Shown piece after piece: positions 12,923 to 20,941 of a stretch of 64,000 bases of DNA; position 1 is the first letter of the stretch; every line of letters starts with the position of its first letter. Source of the stretch: Capillimicrobium parvum (GTDB lineage: Bacteria > Actinomycetota > Thermoleophilia > Solirubrobacterales > Solirubrobacteraceae); NCBI RefSeq assembly GCF_021172045.1, contig NZ_CP087164.1, positions 1,922,001-1,986,000 of the forward strand, in the 5' to 3' direction. The position numbers and the translations under genes are program-made. Under the pieces are notes generated by a model that searched no databases, was not told the DNA's origin, and saw only the letters and a list, made by a program, of their open reading frames with translations.

Positions 12923-13032
12923 GGGTCCCGAGGGTTCTCGCTATCGGTCGAGGAGGTGGTCCCCCGCGGGCCCCCGCTATCGGTCGAGGAAGCGGTCCCC
13001 CGCGGGTTCTCGCTATCGGTCGAGGAGGCGGT
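12923..13032. repeat. Three tandem 36-base repeats derived from the prfC 3' end
   Basis: The core CGCTATCGGTCGAGGA recurs at 12939, 12975 and 13011, exactly 36 bases apart, with the flanking CCCGCGGG and GCGGTCC also shared. The right-hand copy is the last codons of prfC (Leu-Leu-Asp-Arg-stop on the minus strand); the other two lie beyond its stop. The stretch holds no other gene. Confidence 0.9.
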
Positions 13033-14611
13033 CCAGCAGGACGTCGGGGTGGTCGCGCTCGAAGCGGTCGAGGGCGAAGTCGCCGGCGAACAACGCCAGC
13101 AGCATCCCGTCGCTGCGGTAGACGAGCTCGGCCCAGCGGCTGGTGCGGACCACCTCGGCCCCGGCGGCGTCGGTGCGCCGCGCGTGCGACCAGTTCGCGT
13201 GGTCGACGCGCACGGGCACGCCGAACTCGGTGCGCAGCCGCTCGACGGCCACCTCGAACTGCAGCGGGCCGACGCCGGCGAGGATGGGGGTGGGGTCGGC
13301 GACCGGATCGCGGCGCAGGAGGTGGATGACGCCCTCCTCGGCGAGCTGGTCCAGGCCGCGCTGGAAGTGCTTGCGCCGCGTGGTGTCGAGGTTCGAGACG
13401 GTGACGAAGTGCTCGGGGGCGAGGCTCGGGATCGGCGGGAAGCGAGCCGGGTCGCCGGCGTACAGGGTGTCGCCGACGCGCAGCTCCGCGGCGTTGACGA
13501 CGCCGACGACGTCACCGGGGAACGCCTCGTCGATCGAGGCGCGCTCGTCGCCGAAGACCTCGTGCGCGTAGGCCATCGTGAACGGCCGTCCGGTGCGCGC
13601 GTTGACCGCCTTCATGCCGCGCTCGAAGCGCCCGGAGCAGACCCGCAGGAACGCGACGCGGTCGCGGTGGCGGCGGTCCATGTTCGCCTGGACCTTGAAG
13701 ACGAACCCGGCGAACGGTGCGTCGAGGTCGCGCTGCGGGCCGTCGACGGTCGGCCGCGGCTGGGCGGACGGGGCGAGCTCGAGCAGCGCGTCGAGCAGCA
13801 GGCCGACGCCGAAGTTCGAGACGGCCGACCCGAAGAACACCGGCGTCGCGGCGCCCGTGGCGTAGGCCTCGAGGTCGAGATCGCCGGTGACCGCGTCGAG
13901 CAGCTCGAGCTCCTCCTCGGCCACGGTCCAGGCGTCGCCCTCGCGCTCGCGCGCCTCGTCGGCGGTGAGGACCTCGTCGCCGGCGCGGGTCGCGCCACGC
14001 GCCGTGCGGGTGAAGCGGTGGAAGGCGCCGTCGCGGCGGTCGACGACGCCGCGGAAGTCGCCGGGGATGCCGACCGGCCACGTGATCGGGTACGGGGCGA
14101 GATCCAGCACCTGCTCGATGTGGTCGAGCATCGCCAGCGGATCCATGCCGGGCTTGTCGTACTTGTTGACGAACGTGATGAGCGGGATGCGCCGCGCGCG
14201 GGCGACCTCGAACAGGCGCAGCGTCTGGCGCTCGACGCCCTTGGCCGCGTCGAGCAGCATCACGGCGCAGTCGGCGGCGGCGAGCACGCGCAGGGTGTCC
14301 TCGGAGAAGTCGCGGTGGCCCGGGGTGTCGAGCAGGTTCAGCACGGTGTCGCCGTGCTCGAAGCGCAGGACGGTGGACGTGACCGAGATGCCGCGGCGGC
14401 GTTCGATCTCCATCCAGTCCGACGTCGCGGCGCGTCGTCCGTTGCCCGCGCCGACGGTGCCGGCCTCGCCGACGGCGCCGCCGTAGAGCAGCAGCTTCTC
14501 GGTCAACGTCGTCTTGCCGGCGTCCGGATGGGAGATGATCGCGAAGGTCCGCCGGCGGGCGGCCTCGGCGGCGACGGTGCTGAGCGGGTGGGCGGGGGCG
14601 TCGATCGTCAT
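13013..14611 (-). CDS. prfC: Peptide chain release factor 3
   Basis: 532 residues from the ATG at MTIDAPAHPL, close to the 529 of E. coli RF3; the open frame extends upstream but without homology. This translational GTPase recycles RF1/RF2 from the ribosome after peptide release. G motifs: G1 ISHPDAGKTTLTEKLL, G2 region RRRGISVTSTV, G3 DTPGHRDFSEDT, G4 VNKYDKPGMDP. The C-terminal RF3-specific domain includes GVGPLQFEVAVERL and FGVPVRVDHANW. It is monocistronic, divergent from a GH16-like lipoprotein gene. Its 3' end has been tandemly copied downstream. Confidence 0.95.
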   Translation of the reverse strand: MTIDAPAHPLSTVAAEAARRRTFAIISHPDAGKTTLTEKLLLYGGAVGEAGTVGAGNGRRAATSDWMEIERRRGISVTSTVLRFEHGDTVLNLLDTPGHRDFSEDTLRVLAAADCAVMLLDAAKGVERQTLRLFEVARARRIPLITFVNKYDKPGMDPLAMLDHIEQVLDLAPYPITWPVGIPGDFRGVVDRRDGAFHRFTRTARGATRAGDEVLTADEAREREGDAWTVAEEELELLDAVTGDLDLEAYATGAATPVFFGSAVSNFGVGLLLDALLELAPSAQPRPTVDGPQRDLDAPFAGFVFKVQANMDRRHRDRVAFLRVCSGRFERGMKAVNARTGRPFTMAYAHEVFGDERASIDEAFPGDVVGVVNAAELRVGDTLYAGDPARFPPIPSLAPEHFVTVSNLDTTRRKHFQRGLDQLAEEGVIHLLRRDPVADPTPILAGVGPLQFEVAVERLRTEFGVPVRVDHANWSHARRTDAAGAEVVRTSRWAELVYRSDGMLLALFAGDFALDRFERDHPDVLLDRLLDR

Positions 14612-14726
14612 GGGTCTCCGTGCGTTCGGCAGGGACGACCCGCGCGAAGCCGCCTGCGAGGTCGACGCAGGCGAGAGCGTCATCAACGAGGATAGTGGCG
14701 GCTCGGGCCCGCCTAGGATCGCTGAC

Positions 14727-15407
14727 GTGACGCGTGCCCTCGCCCCGGCGCTGCTGGCGCTCTGCTGTGCCGGCCTCGCCGCCTGCGGCGGGGGGTCCGG
14801 CGGCCGGACAACCGAGACGTCGAGCTTCCGCGGACCGGAGCCGGCGGCGTGGCGGGTCTCGGTGCACCCGCTCGGCCGGGGCGCGTTCCGGGCGGCCAAC
14901 GTGACGTTCGGTCCGCAGGGGCTGGCGCTGGCGCTGCCCGCCGGGACGCTCGACGGCGGTGAGGTCCAGGCGACGGAGCTGCGCGGCGACGGCACGTACC
15001 GCGCCCGGCTGCGCGCGAGCTCCGCCCCCGGCTCGCTGAGCGCGTTCTTCCTCTACCTGCACGACCACGCGACCGACTCGAGCGACGAGCTCGACTTCGA
15101 GATCCCGGCGGGCGAGCCGCACCGGGCGATCCTGACCGTGTGGCGGGTCGGCACGAAGACGCCGGCCGACCAGCGCACCGTCGCACTCGACTTCGACCCC
15201 GCCGCGGCGCTGCACGACTACGCGTTCGTGCGCGAGGGCGGGGAGGTGCGCTTCGAGATCGACGGGCGCGAGGCGTTCCGCTCGGCGAAGGCGCCGACCG
15301 CCGCGCTGCGGCCGATCTTCAACGCCTGGTACCCGACGTGGCTGGAGCCCTCGGTGCCGACCGCGGCCGGCGAGATGCTCGTCGACCGCTACCAGTTCAC
15401 GGGCTGA
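14727..15407 (+). CDS. Secreted lipoprotein with GH16-like (concanavalin-like) domain
   Basis: 226 residues from a GTG (VTRALAPAL). The lipobox LAAC at about residue 20 follows a short hydrophobic stretch, giving a membrane-anchored extracellular protein. The rest is a beta-sandwich: SSDELDFEIPAGE (about residues 115-127) is the E-[IL]-D-x-E catalytic signature of glycoside hydrolase family 16, and IFNAWYPTWLEP near the end matches the GH16 beta-glucanase core. It is short for a beta-glucanase, with little besides the catalytic sandwich, so polysaccharide cleavage or binding is inferred. Its 3' end overlaps the convergent M20 hydrolase gene by 11 bases. Confidence 0.7.
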   Translation: MTRALAPALLALCCAGLAACGGGSGGRTTETSSFRGPEPAAWRVSVHPLGRGAFRAANVTFGPQGLALALPAGTLDGGEVQATELRGDGTYRARLRASSAPGSLSAFFLYLHDHATDSSDELDFEIPAGEPHRAILTVWRVGTKTPADQRTVALDFDPAAALHDYAFVREGGEVRFEIDGREAFRSAKAPTAALRPIFNAWYPTWLEPSVPTAAGEMLVDRYQFTG

Positions 15408-16590
15408 CCGCGAGCTCGCCCGCCAGCCGGGCGAAGGTCGCGATCGCCTCGGCGAGGTCCGTCTCCGCGGTGTCCTCGGCGCGCGTGTGGCTGATGCCGC
15501 CGATCGACGGGGCGAACACCATCGCGGCCGGGATGCCCGCGCGGGCCAGCGCGGCGCTGTCGTGCAGCGGGCCGCTGACCACGGGCGCGCCGCCGCCCGT
15601 CGCGCGGACCGCGCGCTCGACGAGGGTGGAGTCGAAGGCGATGGGGTCGATCTCCCACAGCAGGCGGCGCTCGACGCCGCAGCCGTGGCGCTCGGCCGCC
15701 GCATCCGCGGCATCGGCGGCCGCCCGCTCGAGCGCGACGAGCCGATCGCGCTCGGGGTGGCGCAGGTCGACCGTGAACGCGCACCGCTGCGCGATCGCCG
15801 TCGGGATCGCGGGCTCGGCCTCGACGCGCCCGACGGTGGCGTAGCCGTCGAGCCCCTCTCCGGCGTCGCCGATCGCGGCGATCGCCTCGGCCGCCGCGCG
15901 CACCGGGTCGCGGCGGTCGGCCATCGGCGTGGCGCCGGCGTGGCCGGCCGCGCCCGTGAGCGCGAAGGCGAGCCGGCGCACGCCGAGGCAGCCGGACACG
16001 GCGGCGCAGGCGCGACCGGCGCGCTCGAGGATCGGGCCCTGCTCGATGTGCAGCTCCAGCGCCGCGGCGACGTGGGCGAGGCGCGGGGACCGCTCGCCGA
16101 GCCGGTCGAGCACGACGCCGTGCTCGGCGAGGACCGCCGCCGCGCCCAGGCCGTCGATCTCGGCGCGGGTCGCCTGCCCGGTGGCCATCGAGGACCCGAG
16201 CAGCGAGCGCCCGAAGCGCGTGCCCTCCTCGTCGGCCCAGTCGGCGACGGCGATGGTGCGCTCACCCGGGCCGTCCGTGGTGAGCGCCGCCAGCACGCCC
16301 AGCCCGGCGTGCACGCCGAGGATCCCGTCGAGCCAGCCGCCGCCGGGCACGCAGTCGACGTGGCTGGCCAGCAGCAGCGTCTCCGCGCGCCGGCCGGGCA
16401 CGACGAACCAGAGGTTGGCGAACGCGTCGCGCTCGATCTCGACCCCGGGGACGAGCGCCCGCGCGTGCTCGACCAGCCGCTCGCGCTCCGCCGCCCACGG
16501 GGCGCCCCACGCCTCACGGCGCCCGCCGCTGCGCACGTCGGCCTCCCGGAGGCGGGCGATGACGGCGGCGGCGTCGACGGCGGGCGTCAC
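15397..16590 (-). CDS. M20-family N-carbamoyl-amino-acid hydrolase / allantoate amidohydrolase-like
   Basis: 397 residues, GTG start. These dimeric zinc hydrolases cleave N-carbamoyl amino acids or ureido groups in hydantoin and purine catabolism. Visible motifs: LASHVDCVPGGGWLDGILGV (metal His-x-Asp), ADEEGTRFGRSLLGSS (the EE-G-RF signature specific to the carbamoylase/AllC branch), LELHIEQGPILE (metal His) and SIGGISHTRAEDT near the C-terminus. Length is about typical (400-420). It is next to a small unknown gene and not in a visible hydantoin operon. Substrate cannot be told from sequence. Confidence 0.87.
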   Translation of the reverse strand: MTPAVDAAAVIARLREADVRSGGRREAWGAPWAAERERLVEHARALVPGVEIERDAFANLWFVVPGRRAETLLLASHVDCVPGGGWLDGILGVHAGLGVLAALTTDGPGERTIAVADWADEEGTRFGRSLLGSSMATGQATRAEIDGLGAAAVLAEHGVVLDRLGERSPRLAHVAAALELHIEQGPILERAGRACAAVSGCLGVRRLAFALTGAAGHAGATPMADRRDPVRAAAEAIAAIGDAGEGLDGYATVGRVEAEPAIPTAIAQRCAFTVDLRHPERDRLVALERAAADAADAAAERHGCGVERRLLWEIDPIAFDSTLVERAVRATGGGAPVVSGPLHDSAALARAGIPAAMVFAPSIGGISHTRAEDTAETDLAEAIATFARLAGELAVSP

Positions 16591-16603
16591 GCCCGCGAGC
16601 CTG

Positions 16604-16933
16604 TCAGACGGCGACCGGCTCCGCGATGAACTCCATGGCGGACGCGCCGATGGCGATGTCGAGCGACACCGATCCGCCGGTCAGGCGCACGGCCGAGAGA
16701 TCCTCGGTCAGGCCGGCGTCCCAGCCGTGCATGTCGACGCCGCGCAGCGCCACCATGAGCAGGCGCTCGGCGCGCATCTCGCGCGTGTTCGGGATCGCCG
16801 GCTTGTCGAGCTCGAGGGAGACCTCGTAGTCCACCTCACTCGGCGTCTTGGCGCGCAGGCGGCGCAGGTTGCGGTCGATCTCGACGGCGACGGGTGCGAG
16901 GGCGAGGTCCTTCCGGGTCTTCGGGGCGGTCAT
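16604..16933 (-). CDS. Hypothetical protein, 109 residues
   Basis: Not recognised. An ATG start gives MTAPKTRKDLALAPVAVEID, then a region with KTPSEVDYEVSLELDKPAIP and REMRAERLLMVALRGVDMHG. Alternating polar and hydrophobic residues suggest a small beta-rich cytoplasmic domain; no signal peptide, cysteine or catalytic motif is seen. It lies 13 bases upstream of the M20 carbamoylase gene on the same strand and is probably co-transcribed with it. GC-rich third positions support a real gene. Confidence 0.6.
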   Translation of the reverse strand: MTAPKTRKDLALAPVAVEIDRNLRRLRAKTPSEVDYEVSLELDKPAIPNTREMRAERLLMVALRGVDMHGWDAGLTEDLSAVRLTGGSVSLDIAIGASAMEFIAEPVAV

Positions 16934-17286
16934 GGCGATCTCCGGTGCGTGAGGATGGGTCGCCAAATCCAATCCGATGCCTGCCCTCCCGCCATCCGCG
17001 CAGACCCGTGGGGTTCCTGCGGGCCGCCCCGGTCCCGCGGTCCGTAGAACGGGCGCATCCCGGGCGCTCACGACACGCCCGCGCTCGGCGGCACGCCGGG
17101 CTCCGCGCCGCACGGCAACCCGATGTACACCGGCCGTCGGTCGCGCGCGACCGCGAGCGGATGGCGCGCGTCCAGGGCGACCTGTCCGTGGCCGTCGCGC
17201 ACCGCAACCCGATGCTGCGGGACATGTGGTGCGGCGAGATCGGGCGCGGAGCGCTGGGCGAGCCGCGCGGCCCGATGAAGATGTCG
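16934..17286 (+). other. Gene-poor stretch with a possible coding remnant
   Basis: About 350 bases separate the 109-residue gene from the dehydrogenase gene. No complete gene is evident. On the plus strand, bases around 17140-17285 read RERMARVQGDLSVAVAHRNP then MLRDMWCGEIGRGALGEPRG without a stop and with almost only G/C third positions. A second frame just upstream reads APHGNPMYTG. The two could be pieces of a decayed, frameshifted gene cut off by the convergent dehydrogenase. I do not recognise the family. Confidence 0.3.
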
Positions 17287-18189
17287 TCAGCCGCCGCCGC
17301 TCTCGGCGCGTACCCAACGCCCGACCTCGGTCTGGTCGGCGTCCGCGGGCAGCGCCCGCTGCGCGCGCTCCCACACCGACAACGCCTCGGCACCCAGCGC
17401 GTGCTCGGCGCCGAGCTGCCGGGCCAGGCCGATCGCGATGCGCATGTCCTTGGCCATGAGCGCGAGCGCGAAGCCGGACGCGTAGCGCTCGGTCAGGACC
17501 TGGTCGGGCCACTTGCGCTCCGTCGCGAGCGAGCGGCCCGTCGACACGTTGATCGCGTCGAGCATCGTCTGCGGGTCCAGCCCGAAGCCGCGGCCGATCT
17601 CCAGCGCCTCGCAGGTGGCCAGGAACGTCGTCGCCGAGAGCAGGTTGTTCAGCGACTTCAGCGCGTGGCCGGCGCCCACCGGCCCGGCGTGCACGACCGT
17701 CGCGCCGACGACCTCGAAGAGCGGGCGGCACGCCGCGACCGTCTCGCCCGGGCCGCCGGCCATGATCGTCAGCGTGGCGGCCTGCGCGCCCGCGACCCCG
17801 CCGGAGACCGGGGCATCGACGAGCTCGACGCCGAGGCCCGCGGCCCGCTCGGCGAGCGCGCGGGTGCGCAGCGGCTCGGACGAGCTCATGTCGATCACGA
17901 GCGCATCCCGCGGCAGCGCCTCGAGCAGCCCGCCGCCGACCAGGACGCTCTCCACGACGCCCGAGTCCGGGACCATGAGGATGATCGCGTCGGCGCCGTC
18001 CGCGGCCTCGCTCGCCGTGGCGAACGCGGCGGCCCCGTCGAGCGCCGCGAGCCGTTCGCGCGCGTCCGCGGACACGTCGAAGCCACGGACCGCGAAGCCC
18101 GCGGCCGCGAGATGGCCGGCCATGGGGAACCCCATCCGGCCGAGGCCGACGAACGCGACGGACGCGCTCGGCGCGAGGGGAGCGCGCAT
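17287..18189 (-). CDS. 3-hydroxyisobutyrate dehydrogenase-family NAD(P)-dependent oxidoreductase
   Basis: 300 residues. Beta-hydroxyacid dehydrogenases oxidise 3-hydroxyisobutyrate, tartronate semialdehyde and similar acids, or reduce imines. N-terminal Rossmann motif VAFVGLGRMGFPMAGHL, substrate loop VDAPVSGGVAGAQAATLTIM (DAPVSGG signature), and the catalytic lysine in GAGHALKSLNNLL are intact. It is 4 bases downstream of a second paralogue on the same strand, and the cupin gene precedes both, forming a three-gene operon. The exact hydroxyacid is unknown. Confidence 0.88.
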   Translation of the reverse strand: MRAPLAPSASVAFVGLGRMGFPMAGHLAAAGFAVRGFDVSADARERLAALDGAAAFATASEAADGADAIILMVPDSGVVESVLVGGGLLEALPRDALVIDMSSSEPLRTRALAERAAGLGVELVDAPVSGGVAGAQAATLTIMAGGPGETVAACRPLFEVVGATVVHAGPVGAGHALKSLNNLLSATTFLATCEALEIGRGFGLDPQTMLDAINVSTGRSLATERKWPDQVLTERYASGFALALMAKDMRIAIGLARQLGAEHALGAEALSVWERAQRALPADADQTEVGRWVRAESGGG

Positions 18190-18193
18190 CCGC

Positions 18194-19096
18194 TCAGGCC
18201 TCCTCGTGCAGGCGCACGCCGCCGGCCACGTCGCCGATGGCGTCGACGACGCGGTTGCTGATCTCGTCGCCGTAGCCCTGCCCGAGCGCGAGCCCGAAGC
18301 TCGCCACCGGGCCGGCCGCGTTCAGGCTCGGCGCTCCGAGCTCGCGCAGCATGTCGAGGTAGAGCGTGACGTCCTTGAGCATGAGCTTGCTCGTCAGCCC
18401 GCCCTCCATGTAGTCGCCGTCGACGATGTTCGGGAAGCGCTTGAGGCTGGCGAAGTTCACGCCGCTGCTCGCGTTGATCACGTCGAGCACCTTGTGCAGG
18501 TCGAGCTCCGCGACGCGCGCGGCGACCATCACCTCGGCGGTGGCGGCGAGCGACACCGCGTTGAGGAAGTTGTTGAGCAGCTTCGTGACGTGCCCGGCCC
18601 CCGAGTCGCCCATGTGGAAGATGCTGGTGCTGAAGCGCTCGAGCACCTCGCGCACCTGCTCGAGGGTGCCCGGGTCGCCGCCCACCATGATCGCCAGCGT
18701 GCCCTTCTCGGCGGCGGCGGCGCCGCCGGAGACGCCGGCGTCCAGCAGGGTCGCGCCGCGGGCGGCCAGCTCGGTGGCGAGCGCCCGCGTGGAGCTCGGC
18801 GACGCGGTGCTGAGGTCCACGACGACCTGACCTTCGCGGGCGGCGGCGATCAGGCCCTCCGGGCCGCGCATGACCGCCTCGACCACGCGGCTGTCGGGCA
18901 GCGACAGCAGGATGACGTCGGCCTGCTCGACGAGCTCGCGCAGCGAGCCCGCCGCCTCGATCCCGTGCCGGGCCGCCTGGGCCGGGTCGGCGTCGAAGCC
19001 GATCAGCGACCGGCCCGTCTCCCTGATGCGCGCGGCGATCCGCCCGCCCATGTTGCCGAGCCCGACGACGCCGATCCGCGGCAGCTCATTGCTCAT
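18194..19096 (-). CDS. Second 3-hydroxyisobutyrate dehydrogenase-family oxidoreductase
   Basis: 300 residues from the ATG overlapping the cupin stop (ATGA). Rossmann motif IGVVGLGNMGGRIAARI, substrate loop LDAGVSGGAAAAEKGTLAIM in which the usual Pro of DAPVSGG is Gly, and catalytic lysine in GHVTKLLNNFLNA. Sequence is clearly divergent from the paralogue downstream, so the two probably act on different steps or stereoisomers rather than being a recent duplication. The frame remains open into the cupin gene, but the family begins at MSNELPRIGVVG. Confidence 0.87.
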   Translation of the reverse strand: MSNELPRIGVVGLGNMGGRIAARIRETGRSLIGFDADPAQAARHGIEAAGSLRELVEQADVILLSLPDSRVVEAVMRGPEGLIAAAREGQVVVDLSTASPSSTRALATELAARGATLLDAGVSGGAAAAEKGTLAIMVGGDPGTLEQVREVLERFSTSIFHMGDSGAGHVTKLLNNFLNAVSLAATAEVMVAARVAELDLHKVLDVINASSGVNFASLKRFPNIVDGDYMEGGLTSKLMLKDVTLYLDMLRELGAPSLNAAGPVASFGLALGQGYGDEISNRVVDAIGDVAGGVRLHEEA

Positions 19097-19494
19097 GCGC
19101 CCGCGCCCGCGATGGCGTCGCGGTACTGCTCGTCGGTGACCGGCTCCAGCCACTCGTTGTGCTTGAGCGAGATCGCCAGGTGCACCATGAACGTGTCCGG
19201 CCCCGCGCCGTGCCAGTGCTCCTCGTCCGGCGGGATGAACACGACGTCGCCGACGGTGATCGGGCCTCCCGTGCCGTCGCGGTCGTAGATGTGGCCGGAG
19301 CCGCTCGTGACGACGAGGATCTGGCCGGCCTCGTGGCGGTGCCAGTTCGTACGCGCGCCGGGGGAGAACGACACGCTGGTGATGGCCACGCCGTCGGACT
19401 GGCCCATCACCGCGTCGGCCCACACCGTTCCCGTGAACGTGTCGGTGCGGTGCTGGGACGCCGTCCCGCTGTGGCCGCCCTTGATGATCTGCAT
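19093..19494 (-). CDS. Cupin-domain protein
   Basis: 133 residues from the ATG at MQIIKGGHSG, preceded by GGGGTGGAG; an in-frame ATG 39 bases upstream is the alternative. A single beta-barrel cupin: motif 1 WHRHEAGQILVVTSGSGHIY supplies His-His-Glu type ligands and motif 2 PPDEEHWHGAGP the last histidine, so a metal-binding enzyme such as a carbohydrate or quercetin-type oxygenase, isomerase or carboxymuconolactone-associated cupin is possible. It is the first gene of an operon with two hydroxyacid dehydrogenases. Reaction not assignable. Confidence 0.82.
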   Translation of the reverse strand: MQIIKGGHSGTASQHRTDTFTGTVWADAVMGQSDGVAITSVSFSPGARTNWHRHEAGQILVVTSGSGHIYDRDGTGGPITVGDVVFIPPDEEHWHGAGPDTFMVHLAISLKHNEWLEPVTDEQYRDAIAGAGA

Positions 19495-19586
19495 CGTCTC
19501 CACCCCGAATCGCCGTAAGTTGGACATCCGCAACCTATCGCGGCGAACGGGACCGGCCGTGCCACCGCGCAGCCGGTAGGAGCTCG

Positions 19587-20369
19587 TCAGGCGATCCGGA
19601 AGGCGAACGACCCCGCGTCGCCGCCCACGGACGGGAATCGGCGCGTCACCTCGGGATCATGGCCGGGCACGACGAGCGCACCGTCGGCCTCCAGCCCGCG
19701 CACGAGCTCGTAGGCGGCGTACATCTCCCGCAGATCGACGACGATCCCGAACGGCCGGCCGAGCTCGAGCTCCTCGTACAGGTGCACGGCGTCGGAGGTC
19801 AGCACGACCGGCCCGCGCGCGGTGTCGACCACGAGCACCTGCTGGCCGGGGGAGTGGCCGCCGACCGTGATCGCGCGGATGCCGGGCGCGACCGTCTCGT
19901 CGGCGCCCGTCGTCCGGGCGCGACCCTCGCGCTGAGCGCTCAGCAGCAGCTCGACGTCGTCGCTCTCGACGTGCGACCAGAACGGCGCGTGACGGGCCAC
20001 CGGCGTGCTCCAGAACGCCGCCTCCGCCTCGGGGACGACCAGGCCGGCCCCGGGGAAGCGGTGCAGGTTGCCGGTGTGGTCCCAGTGGAAGTGGGTGACG
20101 ATGATCTCGTCGATCGACCTCGCGTCGATGCCGAGCCGGGCGAGCGCGTCGGGCAGCTCGACGATGCCCGAGCGCCCGGGCCGGCGCGCCACCGTCTCGG
20201 GACGGAAGCCGGTGTCGACGAGCAGGGTTCGCTCGTCCGAGCGCAGGACGTAGACGTAGTACGCCATGTCCTGCGGCGCGTCGGGCTCGTCGTAGGCGCC
20301 GTAATGGTGAAAGAGGACGCTGCGCGGGAGCGTCGCCTGCCCATAGCGGATCGCCACGATCTCCCACAC
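19587..20369 (-). CDS. Metallo-beta-lactamase-fold N-acyl-homoserine-lactonase-like hydrolase
   Basis: 260 residues from a GTG (VWEIVAIRYG) 3 bases after the response-regulator stop; the opening matches the N-terminus of AHL lactonases of the AiiA/AhlD type. Zinc motif THFHWDHTGNLHRFPGA (HxHxDH), then GGHSPGQQVLVV, SDAVHLYEE and VVPGHDPEVTRRFP provide the remaining His and Asp ligands. AHL lactonases open the homoserine lactone ring (quorum quenching), but related enzymes open other lactones. It is coupled to a NarL-type two-component system, which suggests signal-dependent expression. Confidence 0.82.
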   Translation of the reverse strand: MWEIVAIRYGQATLPRSVLFHHYGAYDEPDAPQDMAYYVYVLRSDERTLLVDTGFRPETVARRPGRSGIVELPDALARLGIDARSIDEIIVTHFHWDHTGNLHRFPGAGLVVPEAEAAFWSTPVARHAPFWSHVESDDVELLLSAQREGRARTTGADETVAPGIRAITVGGHSPGQQVLVVDTARGPVVLTSDAVHLYEELELGRPFGIVVDLREMYAAYELVRGLEADGALVVPGHDPEVTRRFPSVGGDAGSFAFRIA

Positions 20370-20371
20370 GT

Positions 20372-20941
20372 CTAGACGCGGACCTGCGTGCTGAGGGCGG
20401 CGAGGATGCGGCGCACCGCGTTCTCCACGTCCTCGGGCGCGGCGCGCAGGACCTCGGCGATCTCGCTCGTGGTCGAGCCGTCGAGCAGCATGCCGACGAT
20501 CGGGCGGTCGGCGTCGTCGAGCTGGTCGAGCGCCTCGCGCATGAGATAGTGCGACGACTCCGGCAGCAGACGCTCGCCGCCGTAGACCAGCCGGATCGCC
20601 TCGAACAGGTCGCGCGCGGCGACCCCCTTGTCGATGACGCCGTCGGCGCCGGCGATGCGGGCGGGCAGCGCGAGCGACGGGCTCGCGTAGGCCGAGTACA
20701 CGAGGACCTTCGGCGGCGTGATCTGGCGCTTGATGCGATGGCACAGCTGCAGGCCGTCGGTCTCCGGCAGGTGATAGTCGAGGAGCACGAGGTCGGGGCT
20801 CGTGCGCCGCAGCAGCGGCCAGACCGACTCCTCCTGACCGTTGCTCTCGCCGGCGAAGACCAGGCCCGGCTCCGCTTCGATGACCGTGCGCAGGCCGGCG
20901 CGGAGCGCAGGATGGTCGTCGACGATGGCGATGCGGATCAT
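20372..20941 (-). CDS. NarL/LuxR-type response regulator
   Basis: 189 residues. Receiver domain: IVDDHPALRAG at the N-terminus, phospho-acceptor Asp55 in LVLLDYHLPETDG, Lys in VIDKGVAARDLFEAI. The C-terminal helix-turn-helix region DGSTTSEIAEVLRAAPEDVE is a degenerate LuxR type; it lacks the common LT-E-E---L opening and is short, so DNA binding may be unusual. Its start overlaps the kinase stop (ATGA) and its stop lies 3 bases from the lactonase start. Confidence 0.87.
   Translation of the reverse strand: MIRIAIVDDHPALRAGLRTVIEAEPGLVFAGESNGQEESVWPLLRRTSPDLVLLDYHLPETDGLQLCHRIKRQITPPKVLVYSAYASPSLALPARIAGADGVIDKGVAARDLFEAIRLVYGGERLLPESSHYLMREALDQLDDADRPIVGMLLDGSTTSEIAEVLRAAPEDVENAVRRILAALSTQVRV

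Noticed and set aside
12923-13032. Short regular repeats that might be a CRISPR array
   Set aside because: Only three units of 36 bases without unique spacers; the unit is the prfC 3' end, and no cas gene is near.
15397-16590. Linking the M20 carbamoylase with hyuAB as one hydantoin pathway
   Set aside because: It is more than 30 kb from hyuAB, lacks the CCWCCCAC operator, and no hydantoin racemase or dihydropyrimidinase lies nearby.
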